From: Pagrus major
Lineage: Eukaryota > Chordata > Actinopteri > Spariformes > Sparidae
DNA length: 64,000 nucleotides
Assembly: GCF_040436345.1 (NCBI RefSeq)
Contig: NC_133230.1
Span: 16,688,197-16,752,196 of the forward strand
Reading direction: 5' to 3'
Shown here: positions 25,001-35,914 of the stretch, piece after piece
How the letters are laid out: each line of letters opens with the position of its first letter
Numbering within the stretch: position 1 is the stretch's first letter
The notes under the pieces: generated by a model
The model's input: the letters and a program-made list of their open reading frames with translations, nothing else
What the model was told of the DNA's origin: nothing
Databases searched by the model: none
Made by a program: the position numbers and the translations under genes

Positions 25001-27320
25001 GCACAAACCTGCTGCAGGGGCAGCAGTCAGAGTGGGCCCTCCTGAAGCGGCACGAAAGTGAAGATGTCTTTGGCGTCCAGGTGATGTCATCATAGATTAT
25101 TGAGACTCTTCCAAACTCCTTGAATGGCTACCGTTGTTGTGGATTTGGACAATGCTTATTCTTCTGTGAAGACCAGTTTTTGATGAAGGCCTCAGTTCTA
25201 AAGTCCAAATTGTGTCTCCAGGTGGAGGGCTGCTTCCCCGACACCATGACGAGGGTTGCAGAGCTCATCAACAACAACACTGATGTCGACTTTGTGGACA
25301 TCAACTCTGGATGCCCCATTGACCTCGTCTACCAGAAGGTAAACAGACACCAAGGAAAGTTCCACTGTGGTTTTCACTCCTTTACATCCCTCTCTTCCTG
25401 CAGTGTAATTTTGTAGCACCTTTAAACACCTGCAATATTTCCTCAGAATAAGTGTTTCCCAACCTTTCTATGCTCTTAAAGCAAAAGGGATGAGCAAGCA
25501 GGTAAATAACTGGAAGCCAGTGTTGATAAAATAAAATGGTACCATGGAGAGCTTTACAATCAGACAGACTTTTTGTTTTATATTCGAGTGTGTAAAGGTC
25601 AGACACTGGTATTTGGCAGGAAATATTAAACAGTATGACACTCTCTGACAGATGGTGTTTGTTGACTTTCCCTCATCAGGGTGGAGGCTGCGGCTTGATG
25701 ACACGCACCAGAAAGTTTGAACAGATAATCAAAGGAATGAACTATGTAAGTTGTATTTACAATGAAGGAACTCTTATATTATTGCCTGTTTTCACCTGGA
25801 AATATGACAAGTGTTGATTTAAAACAAATTGAAAATATAACTGCACTGTGAGAACAGTATTTTTCTTGGCTTGGATTACATGTACAGTGACGATTAAAGG
25901 CTGAATGACAACATGACTTTTTCTGCCTGTAGGTCCTTGACGTCCCGCTGACAGTCAAGATCCGCACAGGTGTTCAGGAGAAGAGCAACATAGCGCACAA
26001 ACTCATCCCGGAGATGAAGAATTGGGGTGTCTCAATGATCACAGTGAGTCCCATCGTAGAAGAAACATTAATACTCGTGGAAGGAGATAAAAAGAGAGAT
26101 GCGGTTTAGCAGTCTGAAAAGGCTTCTGCCCTTATTTTATTTGTGGCAGATGATCTGGGTTTTTTTCTGTCACTGATAAATAAATGAGATGTGGAATGTC
26201 AGCATTAAAGTGTGATGACACACCACTGATGCTGTTGTTTTCTTGCAGCTGCATGGCCGTTCCAGAGAGCAGCGCTACACTAAGTCAGCTGACTGGGACT
26301 ACATCTCCACCTGCTCCAAACTGGCCAGTCCTGTCCCCCTTTTTGGTACATGGATTATTAAAGATTGCAGCTGCATATAGTGCAGATTGTTCCACAAATA
26401 CTAAATATACTGTTAAATCATGTGCACATTGTAGAAAAAAAATGTATAGCTTGCGATTGGATGAACTAAGGTGACCTGTGTTTATTATTCCAGGTAATGG
26501 AGACATCCTGTCCTATGAAGATGCCATGAAAGCCAGAGAGACTGGAGTTTCTGGTATTATGATTGCAAGGTTAGTGCCACTGAATTCCACATAGAAATCC
26601 AACCACAGGAATTATTCCCCAACTAGTCCAATAATGTATGGAGTGAACTTAATTTAAATTAAAGTTAAATCAGTGTTGCATGTTTGACGCCTGTTGTGGT
26701 TGGCTCTCCTCAGAGGAGCTCTCATTAAGCCCTGGATGTTCACTGAAATAAAGGAGAGCAGACACTGGGACATCTCGTCCAGTGAGCGACTGGACATTCT
26801 CAGGGACTTCTCCAACTTTGGTCTGGAGCACTGGGGCTCCGACACTCGAGGTGTGGAGAAGACCCGCACCTTCATGCTGGAGTGGCTGTCCTTCATGTGC
26901 AGGTAGGCAATTACATGCGCTCTTGTGGTCGGAAAGTACACGTACATATGAGTGAATCAGGCCCAAAATGAGGTAATATTTCACTTTCCGTCCATCTCTG
27001 TCTCTAAGGTATATTCCAGTGGGCCTGTTGGAGCGAGTGCCTCAGAAGATCAACGAGCGACCTCCGTACTACATGGGCAGAAACTACCTGGAGTCACTGA
27101 TGGCCAGTCAAAATGTTGGGGACTGGGTCAGGATAAGGTGAGGAGACAACTGCCTTTTCTTTTCATTCAAAATCAAGCAACACTAAAATGAACTGTTAAA
27201 ATTGATTTATTTAGTTCTTATACACTTTTACTTTGTCCCCTCTCCAGTGAAATGCTGCTTGGACCTGTACCGAAGAATTTCAACTTTTTGCCCAAACATA
27301 AAGCCAATGCCTACAAGTGA
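22062..27320 (+). CDS. dus3l: tRNA-dihydrouridine(47) synthase, NAD(P)+-dependent-like (DUS3L)
   Basis: DUS3L reduces uridine 47 in the variable loop of tRNAs to dihydrouridine using FMN and NAD(P)H. Coding exons: 22062-22138, 23269-23539, 23627-23978, 24242-24321, 24433-24528, 24749-24790, 24928-25080, 25222-25338, 25680-25745, 25933-26043, 26249-26345, 26494-26569, 26714-26902, 27009-27137, 27248-27320; 642 residues (human about 650). Residues 1-115 are charged, with a [19 protein letters not shown] block shared with human. Two CCCH-like zinc fingers follow ([11 protein letters not shown] and [16 protein letters not shown]). From [16 protein letters not shown] the TIM-barrel Dus domain runs with [28 protein letters not shown], the probable catalytic cysteine in [27 protein letters not shown] and [14 protein letters not shown]. 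The C-terminus [10 protein letters not shown] is as in human. All introns are GT-AG. A leader exon is likely at about 21480-21600, just right of the fold-back array. Confidence 0.96.
22690..22870 (-). repeat. Partial 'AGTACTTGAGTAAAAGT' repeat in dus3l intron 1 (reverse orientation)
   Basis: TACAATTTTGAGGTATTTTAC, TTTCCATTTTCTGC and TTATACTTCCACTCGACTAC are the reverse complement of the right half of the dispersed family. The following 22860-23040 stretch may belong to another element, but I cannot place it. Confidence 0.6.
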
Positions 27321-27334
27321 CAGTCTCTTTGATA

Positions 27335-27340
27335 AATAAA
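27335..27340 (+). terminator. dus3l: dus3l polyadenylation signal
   Basis: AATAAA 15 bp after the dus3l stop codon, followed by T- and GT-rich sequence. The 3' UTR would be very short. A second AATAAA at about 27509 could give a longer form. Confidence 0.6.
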
Positions 27341-28154
27341 AACATCCAGGCTTTTTTTTTTTTTGTTTGTGTTTTTTCTCGACTCTAGAGAATAAGATGT
27401 AAAAGAAAATCTATTGCGTTATAAGTGACAAAGACTATTAAATAGTCTGATTATTTGACCGTTGGTGCAGCAGTATAATATGGGTGTTTATGTACTTGAA
27501 ATATATGCAATAAATTCTTTTGCCACACTAATAAATGTCTGTTTCTTTTGCATCATTTTACTGATTAAAGAGAAATGTTTGACTTGTGATTTATCATTAT
27601 GGAATAAATTTAAAAACTGACATTACAAAGATGTTTTGAGGAATTGGGTGGGAAAAGAAAACTGAGTTAAATTTGTTTGTGTGGAAATTGAGTTAGTGTA
27701 AATGATTAAAATATTAACACCCCACCCATACACACTGGGACATCCCTTTATTAGGCACAAGTATAAAATGTAATGTAATACAACATCTGTGTGGTACAGA
27801 CTGTATGAAGGTTGTAATGTTTTTACACTGAGAGCTGTTGATACTACTTTTGGAGATGGAGAGTAGATGGTATTGCATTAAATCTATTTAATGTTTTGTT
27901 TTAAGGACATTTACATACGGTACATAACGGTGACCGATTATTAAGAGACACCTACAGATACAGTACAACACCTTTAGGAAAACCAGGTGTTGAATAAGTA
28001 TTGAAAGCAACATCCATGGTTTTATTTTAGTTGGTTCAAGTTGGTGCAAAGTTGGACTTTTAGAAAGTTACATATTTATTTTTCATTAAAAAATAAAGGA
28101 TGGAGAATATAATCCAGTTTTATTTAAGAATAGACATGTTTCATGTCTCAAAAA

Positions 28155-28640
28155 ATGTATGCAGTGTTGTAAAAAGTACCCTAAACTCATACTTCAGTTA
28201 AAATATTACTTTGGTAAAAGTGAAAGTCAACCATAAGAACATCACTTGAGTAAAAGTTTGATATTAAATGTACTTAAAGTATCAAAAATACAAGTATAAG
28301 TAAATTATGCAAATATTTACATGTATGTATACTGTATATTATGAGACAACTGATTATTTGACCTGATATTCTGCATTTTTTCCCCCTAATTATTGGACTA
28401 AATGTGTGTCTTTTATCTGATTGCTGATGAAAACATGCTTTTAGAAAGTGCTACTTTGGCTCTGATGCAGTGTTTGACTGCAATGCAAGTAACTATAGTT
28501 ATCAAATGAATGTAGTGGAGTATAAAGTACAATGATTTCCTCCAAAATGTAATGGAGTGGAAGTATAAAGTAGAGAAAATGGAAATACTCAGGTAAAGTA
28601 AAAGTACCTCAAAATTGGACAATCACTGATTTTATGTGGT
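28155..28640 (+). repeat. 'AGTACTTGAGTAAAAGT' dispersed repeat copy
   Basis: It starts near TGTTGTAAAAAGTACCC and includes CACTTGAGTAAAAGTTTG, GTAGTGGAGTATAAAGTAC, TAATGGAGTGGAAGTATAAAG and GGAAATACTCAGG in family order. Its ends are degraded. The rest of the 27.35-28.75 kb gap between dus3l and the ZP gene holds nothing I recognise. Confidence 0.65.
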
Positions 28641-28783
28641 TGCATTTTATCCCACAAAATGTATCCAAAACAGTAAATCTCATACCCTTACATAATGAAA
28701 TGTTTGTAAATTAAATGATCAATAAGGTTTCTTATCTTTTCGAGGCCTTTCCTTTACAGCAGACAGGCGTTTTTTCATGCACA

Positions 28784-28865
28784 CACCTGCGACTTTAATT
28801 GAGTAGCCAATTAGCCAGTTAGCTTCTACCAGGTGCAATCAATTAACTCAAACCACCACTTATAC
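28784..28865 (+). promoter_or_regulatory. Putative ZP gene promoter: two E-boxes and a TATA-like box
   Basis: E-boxes CACCTG (28784-28789) and CAGGTG (28830-28835) are 46 bp apart and lie 122 and 76 bp upstream of the start codon. TTATACT at 28859-28865 is in a TATA-like position for a start site around 28885-28895. E-boxes near ZP gene starts are bound by the oocyte factor FIGLA in other vertebrates; assigning that role here is inference. I did not see an oestrogen response element. Confidence 0.35.
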
Positions 28866-28910
28866 TTAGTCTGAGTCCTCAGCAGTGACAGGAGGGATTT
28901 TCTTGCATCC

Positions 28911-31900
28911 ATGGCTGGGGTCAGGGTTGAGGTGCTGCTGGTTCTGACTGTGACCCTGCTGCTGGTTTCAGGCCAGGGATGGGAATCAATCGACAACCCT
29001 GAACTTTTCTACGGGCAGTGGCATGAACCACAAACACTTACAGCTACAGGTAATTCTAGTAGCAATGACATAGCAGTCACATGCTGAGTGTGTGTTGTAA
29101 CAAGAGGTTTAGCTGCTAGCCTACAGCCTTGAATGTTAGCTACATGGTCTGGTATGACCAGTATAGCTAGCTAGTGGTGGCTAATGTTTTACTTATTTAA
29201 TGGGTTTGCTGACTTTATGTGTAATTTACTTTTTACAATTGATGTTCACTATTATTCTGCAATGTAGTTTTTACTGCGTCAGTGGTCAGACTAGATGCAG
29301 TCTTTAGCAGACGCACTATAGTTTTGGCGAAGAAATTCAAACTCCAGAATTTTTGTCTTTAATCATGAGGTAGTAATACAAACTGATAATGTATTTTTCC
29401 ATAACTGAATAACGAAGCTGTTAAAGGAAAATAAGGTCATTATAAAAAGTGAAACGGTATGAATTTAAGTCAGTTTAAGCATCTTTCTTCTGCACTTTTT
29501 TTTTTTTTATTTATTTATTTTTTTTTTTAAATGACTGCATGCAGTTGAACAGTTGCAATAAACTGACTCAAAATGGCTTTTAAATTTTTAGAAATTCTTA
29601 AATTGATGAGATTACTTGTACTCATTACATTTTTACCTTTTAGCCTTCTATACATATGAAGCTGAGCTGTATACCAGGGTAAATTGCAGAAGCAATGATG
29701 ATGAATGAAGCGGTTTTTTTTTTTTGTTTGTTTTGTTTTTTTTTAATAAATGTCTCCTTGCCCAAGTGTTAATATTGGTGTCCTTTTTAAACAAGGGCAG
29801 TTAGGAGAGTAATGTGCAACGAGAAAGTAGTGTTGTGAAGCTGGGTGTTGTCTTGCAGTGTTGGTGTCACTTAAAAGATTGAAAAAGTGAATGAAGGCTT
29901 ATTGTAGCCTGCTTATTGCCCAGAATAACTGGAGAATGCTAACTAACAAAGACGAGTTTACACTTGATCAATGATGTTTACTACATTTGTAGCTTGGTTT
30001 TAAAATGATTTCTTCATAACCAGACATATGCATGGTTGAGCTATCTTTAGTTGTAATGTAGAAGGTTGTCAGGCTTTTTCTAATATATGACCTGATTTTA
30101 TATTATTGCGAATAATTGGCTGTGCTGTTCACATAATTTTGCCTAAGAAAAGTGCTGAAGCTTTCTGACTGCTGTTGTGACAATGACCACTCTGCCCTCA
30201 GATGACCGCAGTGAGTTCGACGCCAGTGAAGACATAATTCCTGCTTATGCATTTCCTGACGTTGAAGGTGCTGCTACCACTGATGGAGCCCCCTCTTCTG
30301 ACAATGGATTCCAAGTGGAGATGGAAGACTCTGGTCCAGAAGACTGGCCCAGTAGTAATGACGGTGGCTACCAGGTGGAATTTGTGGATGCCCCTCCAAG
30401 GAGCTGGACCAGCAGCACCAGTAAAGGTTCTACTGAGCTGGATGTGGTTTGCAGTGACGATAGCTTCCAGATTACCCTGCCGAAAGGTCCTTTAAATGAA
30501 GTTAAAGTTTTGGGTATGTATTGTTCTCATTTAAAATGTTTTTTGTTATGAATGCATATAGTCAATTTTACCATTTTTCCCTCTCCAGGCTCAAAAGAGG
30601 TTGTGTCCGTCATGGATGCTCCAGGCTTCTGTGAATATGACGTGAACTCTTACGAGAACACACTGACTGTACCCTTCACTGGCTGCAATGTGAAACATGA
30701 AGCAAACTGTAAAGTAAGTGTAATGCAACTTAAAATCCTAAGGATGAAATTGTCAAATTCTGTCAACATTTTTGTTTTACTTTGGTTCAATTCATGTCTT
30801 AAAAGCTTTCTTTGTAAATCATGACAGGCTAACAGCTACAGCCTGCAGTTGTTGTATGTCGATGAGTTGGGTCAGACAAAAGTTGCTACCACATCTTGTG
30901 AGACCAGAACTGGACCCTCCCTTCGCTCCAGTGGCCAACACAAAGCAAAATGTTCCCCAACACCAATGTCATCAAAGGCACAAAGTGAGTGCAAACTGTC
31001 TGCAGCAAATTAACAATAACGTTAACATCTTTCAGGGTTGTTGTTTTTTTGTTTTTTTTCTAATCTAAAATTGTAATTTCAGATTGTGCTGTAGTCACGG
31101 GGGAGCGGGTGGCCTGTGGTCAGTCAGGAATATCTTCCTCAGACTGTGAGAAGATGGGATGCTGTGTGGATCCTTCAACATATGTCTGCTACTATCCACT
31201 GGATGGTAAGGTTTCTGTCAAGTGAGATGTGGTATTTAAATCTTCCATTTGAACTTCTCTAATGGAAAACGTATCTCTGGTAACCCTCCTCACTTTAGAG
31301 TGCACTGGGGATCAACACTTTGTTTTCGCCATTCGCTCCGACACCGCAAACCTCAATGTGGACCCCACCAAGCTCGTTATTCCTGGAAGTCCAAACTGTA
31401 AACCAGTCATTGTTAATGACAAGGTTGCCATCTTCAAGTTCAAAGTTTCAGAATGTGGAGCTCGTTCTTATGTAAGTTGTCCTTGACTTTAACAATGCAC
31501 TTTACCTGTTTACGCCAGTACATGAAGTAAAACTGATACTTGGACTTAAGTGATGTCAGGTTTAAACATGACACTTTTGGACTTGATCGACTTGCTATTG
31601 ATTGCTACTGCTTAGGGCTGGTCTATCTATCTATCTCTCTAAAAAGACAGACTTGTATTACAAGTGTTCCCTGGTTTTGAAGGCTGCATTACAGTAAAGT
31701 GGTGTAATTTTCTGAACTACCTGTGCTAATACTTGCTTTATCTACTCATATCCACATTACGGAGTATTATTGATCAGAAATCACAAAGAAAGGAAAAATT
31801 ACTTGTTCTGATACAATGTTAAATTCTGTAGAGTGCTCTTGGAAAACAAGATTTTAAGAATACACTTTAAACATGTCCCAACTGCACCTGAGAGTACATC

Positions 31901-33251
31901 CTACATGCTGTGTAACTTGGAAACATGAAGCAAAAGGCTGAGAAGTTTGGCTTTTCTTGGCAGGATGTTGACGACACAAAACTCTACCTGGCTGAAGTGC
32001 AGTCTGTTGTCAAAGCTCTGAACCTAAAGTTTGGCATAATTACAAGAAGTAATCCACTGAGGTTAGTGGGTAATACAGCACACCTTTAACTCTGTAGGTA
32101 CAATAATACAGTTATTTATCCTAATGTGTCTAGAGGATTGATAATCTGCTTCTGCTATATACAGATAACTCTAAAAGAGCAAAACTGTCATTAACCCATG
32201 TCTTTTGTAGGTTCATGGTTGAATGCCGCTACAGCAAATCGGGCAGTGCTCAGCAGTCGATGGCCAGTGTTGGATACATGGTTAAGACACCAGCTTCCAC
32301 CTTGCCATCATCAGTCATATCTAATGGCTTATATAGTGTTCAACTGAGAATGGCTAAAGGTTGGCTTTTATGCAAAAAGTACAATGAACAGTTGATCTCA
32401 AATTGTAAAATTTCATCAGTTTTACAGAGTTTGCTTCTTTTCTGTCTTATCCCAACAGATAAGACGTATTCAAGCTACTTCGCCACTACCTCTCTCCCCT
32501 TGAGACTGCTCCTTGGCAACCCAGTGTATCTTGAGCTGCGCCTGAAGTCTCCAAAACCAGATGCTGTAATTCTTGTCAACTACTGTATTGCTTACCCTCG
32601 TTCAGCAAAGAATGCTCTGGTGCTTGTTTATGAAGGGTAAGCATGACTATCTTGACTTCATTCATGTGCATTCAAACACCGTTGTCTGTGTCCACTCAAC
32701 TTATGTTTGTCTGTGCAGGTGTGCCAACCCTTATGATCCAAATGTGTCCATCCTTCAAGTGACTGGCTCACCCAAAAATCGCCACCAGAGGCGCTTTGTG
32801 GTCAAGGCCTTCCAGTTTATGGATCAAAAGACAAACCAGTACCTTAATGAAGAAGTGAGTATTGGCATTATGGGACTAAATGGTCAAAGCTAGACTGCAT
32901 AAAATGGGTGCAGATGAAAATGAACATTGACCAGTGACGATGTGACTTGTTAAGAGATCCTTTTACACAAATAAGGCACTCTGTACTACGGCTTGCCTAG
33001 TATGAAGCCTTTGCTCATATAACGCCTTCACTTTTATTTTTTATTTTTTTCCTCACATGGTAACTTTCTTTCCCTTGTAGATTTATTTCATGTGCTCTGC
33101 AGAAGTTTGTAAGCCAGAAGAAAAAACATGTGCAGAACGTTGCTTTGATGGAAAGGTGAGTCTCTAAACCTTGCAAATGTCTCCCTACTTTTTTTAATTA
33201 TTTTTTTTATTAAAGTCTAATCACATTTTTCTTTGCTTCTAGGCACCATAA
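28911..33251 (+). CDS. Zona pellucida (egg coat) protein, ZP1/ZP4 (ZPB)-like, with trefoil domain
   Basis: A secreted structural protein of the egg envelope. Coding exons: 28911-29049, 30202-30513, 30589-30713, 30828-30984, 31083-31205, 31299-31471, 31964-32061, 32211-32359, 32459-32636, 32719-32854, 33081-33155, 33243-33251; 557 residues. A signal peptide (MAGVRVEVLLVLTVTLLLVS) is followed by an acidic segment with two about 20-residue repeats (NGFQVEMEDSGPEDWPSS, GGYQVEFVDAPPRSWTSS). A ZP-N1 domain runs from about 128 to 213 (FQITLPKGPLNEVKVLGSKE, TLTVPFTGCNV, YSLQLLYVDELGQTKVAT). A trefoil domain at about 246-285 (CGQSGISSSDCEKMGCCVD) precedes the ZP domain to about 555 (RRFVVKAFQFMD in ZP-C). 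The protein ends just after the last conserved cysteines (CAERCFDGKAP), with no transmembrane segment. ZP-N1 plus trefoil is the ZP1/ZP4 architecture. The precise orthologue among the many teleost ZP genes is not decided. Confidence 0.9.
29318..29460 (+). repeat. Half copy of the TTAAAGG-GCACTATGTA element in ZP intron 1
   Basis: GCACTATAGTTTTGGCGAAG, AAATTCAAACTCCAG, GAGGTAGTAATAC and GGAAAATAAGGTC follow the order seen in the reverse complement of 59530-59702. ZP intron 1 also has T-rich runs at 29498-29528 and 29714-29744. Confidence 0.55.
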
Positions 33252-33295
33252 GGACTTGCAGCTGAAGACTTCAGAAAATGATTTACGGAAAAATG

Positions 33296-33301
33296 AATAA
33301 A
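33296..33301 (+). terminator. ZP gene polyadenylation signal
   Basis: AATAAA 45 bp after the stop codon. This is the only canonical signal close to the ZP stop. Confidence 0.7.
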
Positions 33302-34300
33302 TAACATTTTATAATACAGTATACTTGTGGTTTCTGAAAATGTAGATGCAAGGCATAACGACTGGGGGAAATTCAGCAGGGGATATTAACCAGTCTGAGG
33401 CATTCATAAAGTGAAAATGTGTTGCACCATGACATGTTGTGTTATATTCATGTAACATGACACAAATGTACAACATAAGGACGGTTCTATTTTGGGCAAC
33501 CAAGAAGGCATTCATGAGGAAATGGTGCAATATGATCTGGAAAGTTTGCAATTCAAGGAAGTCGACGGTGATGCTGTTTGGGCTTGGAAGATGAGATGTA
33601 ATGTGATTAAAATGGTTTCTTCTCCCAATCTTCCATGGTAGGATTGTGCCACTTTATATTTTTTTTGGCTCGGCAAACTAATGGTATCAAATCTCCCTGA
33701 AATGTCTACCTCATGTGTTTTACCTCAATCTGTTGCCTTATGGTTTAAAATGAAATGCTACAGCTTTCTAAACTGTGTTTAAATGTTTGACATTGTCTGC
33801 CAGGAACACTTGATTTGGTATAGTTGGACAGCGAAGAGGAGTACGTCATATTTGTGTCTGGTTCTTTCATGCTTTTAGTTTGTAGAAGCACTTCCTTTAC
33901 AAATGGCATTTTATGTGAAGGGTTTGCAATACATGTCATTTTACAGATGGAGAACAAAACTCTGTAAAATGGTTCAACCAGACTGAACTGAAAGGATAGA
34001 GAAACAAGGATACTCTAAGTAACTGTAGCCTTTAAGAATATTTAAGATAATTTTTTGGTTGCAAAGTGTTTTAAAGGTCAAAGTTATACAGTTCACAGCC
34101 AATATAAAAGCAAAAAAAAACAAACGGATAAAAACAACACCATAAATAAAATGATAAAGCTGTTTCCAGAAGCAGTATCAACAACAACAAAAAATAGTCC
34201 AGTAACATTATCTGTTAGCTTACAACAGAGCACTCCTTATTTGTAAATATAGGTGTCTCTGTCAGAGAGGGTCGCTCTCCTCTGCACACTGTCTCTGGAC
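33302..34300. other. Intergenic ZP gene to cndp2
   Basis: AT-rich sequence without a recognisable exon. About 40 bp at 33660-33700 (GGCTCGGCAAACTAATGGTA...) resembles 37203-37245 in a cndp2 intron (GGCTTGGCAAAATAATAGTA...), so a small interspersed repeat may be present in both. Confidence 0.4.
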
Positions 34301-34329
34301 CATATGGATGAACATGACGAAGCATCTGC

Positions 34330-34553
34330 CGCTTACCCACAATCCATTGCGCCGTGACCACAGTCAAACTGCTACTTTGTGCTCACCGGCGGTGCTGAAG
34401 TCTCTCTGCTGGCGTTGCTTTCTGCGTAGATCACAAACACGAACCGCTGCAACTCTTTAAAACACTTGTCAGCGACATTAGGAAACACAGGAAGTGTTTG
34501 TCAGGTGAGAGGAGTCACATGTGGACGTCAGCTGTGCGGCAATAAACACGAAG
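34330..34553 (+). promoter_or_regulatory. cndp2: cndp2 promoter and probable non-coding exon 1
   Basis: A locally GC-richer stretch with CTTACCCACAATCCATTGCG, whose reverse complement loosely resembles the ZNF143-type promoter motif, and an E-box in TCACATGTGG. It ends at a good donor (ACGAA|gtgagt, exon end 34553). The first coding exon has its acceptor at 35896/35897, so a leader exon ending at 34553 fits. The transcription start is not determined. Confidence 0.45.
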
Positions 34554-35914
34554 TGAGTACTTATAACTGAAAACGTAGCTAGTTTTAATGTCTCTTCATG
34601 CGTTTCAGACATGAGCAAAGCAATGTCAAGAGACGACTAGCTCTCCTTTAGCATAGCATTAAGTTGATATAAGCTACTTTTGGAGATATTTAAGCTAGTT
34701 AGTTCGCAGGCAAGCTAATGGCACTGTTTTACCATCACAGCTAACTAGCTAGATATCTGTTTGACTCCAGGCCTGTTTAAAGCTACTATTTGTTGATGTA
34801 CAGGAAAAACTGGTTTCAGTTTAGCATTACAATGAAAGTTCATATTTGTGGTTAACCTGTAATGTGGTAAAATGAAAGTGAAACTTTAGGCTATGTCCAC
34901 GATTTGAGGATTTGTCCTCTTTGTCATTTGCGAGGCTCTAGTGCAGTTTCCAGTACAATATAGGATAGTAGATTAATCAAATGTTCAATTTCACAGAGAT
35001 ATATTGGCATGGGAAACAAATGTTTTCATTGCCAAAGCAAGTGAAAGAAACAACAAAGAGACAATAATAAATGTGCATGGCCAAAATAAGTGTGAAATAA
35101 AAATAAAAAATATACATTGAGAAATGTTTTTTTTTGTTCTTTGGGAAATGTGTGTATGTATACAGATGATTACAAAAATGGCTTAAGATGAAGTAGAAAA
35201 ATACAGATGTTCAGTTAAAGAGAACTGTATAGATGCTGCAATCTTTGGAGGATCGTGCATATATAATGTTGTGTTCACAAAACGCTGTTGACAATTTACT
35301 GCCGCACAATTGCATTTTTTTTGTCTCAGTTGTATATATTCATGTAAATATAGTATTTTCTGATGGTATGGACAGTTCAGTCCGGAGCTTATATTATCTA
35401 AGTGTTGCTCATGTCTGACTGAGATTTGACAAATAGGAAATAATCGCAATCATATTCAAAACATGGCACGTTAAGCCGATTACAAAGGAACAAGATAAGA
35501 GCTACATGCAAAAGAGCACCAGGTACTCAGTGTTTCATAGATAACATACATGTCATGCAATAAGATATTTGTACTGATGAGTTTGAAAGCTTTTTGTAAC
35601 TAAATTAGAGACATCAATATTTTTTCCGTCAGCATTTTGTGATGTAACCTTTTCCTTTTTTTCTGTTTTTACTTCCCTGGTGTCATAGTCAGCTGTGATT
35701 ATACTGTTGCAAAACTATCACAGACTCATCTTCCTGGTTTTAAATATGCTCTTCTGGCACTGCATGCATGACAGAGGGGAGCTGCAAATACAGCAGCAGT
35801 CAGCAGGAATGCAGGAGGGCGTGGTTTTTGTCCTCCCATAAGATAGCAAAGGACATGAGGTAGGCTCTCACTCCATTCTGCCTGTTCAACCCTCAGCTTC
35901 TGTCGCTGGCAAAG

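Noticed and set aside
30247-30495. 82-codon ORF overlapping ZP exon 2
   Set aside because: It is in the wrong frame relative to the ZP protein, whose own frame continues through spliced exons.
32779-32800. RHQRR in the ZP protein as a furin-type cleavage site
   Set aside because: It lies inside the ZP-C module, where RRFVVK is a conserved structural segment of ZP1/ZP4 proteins, not after the domain.
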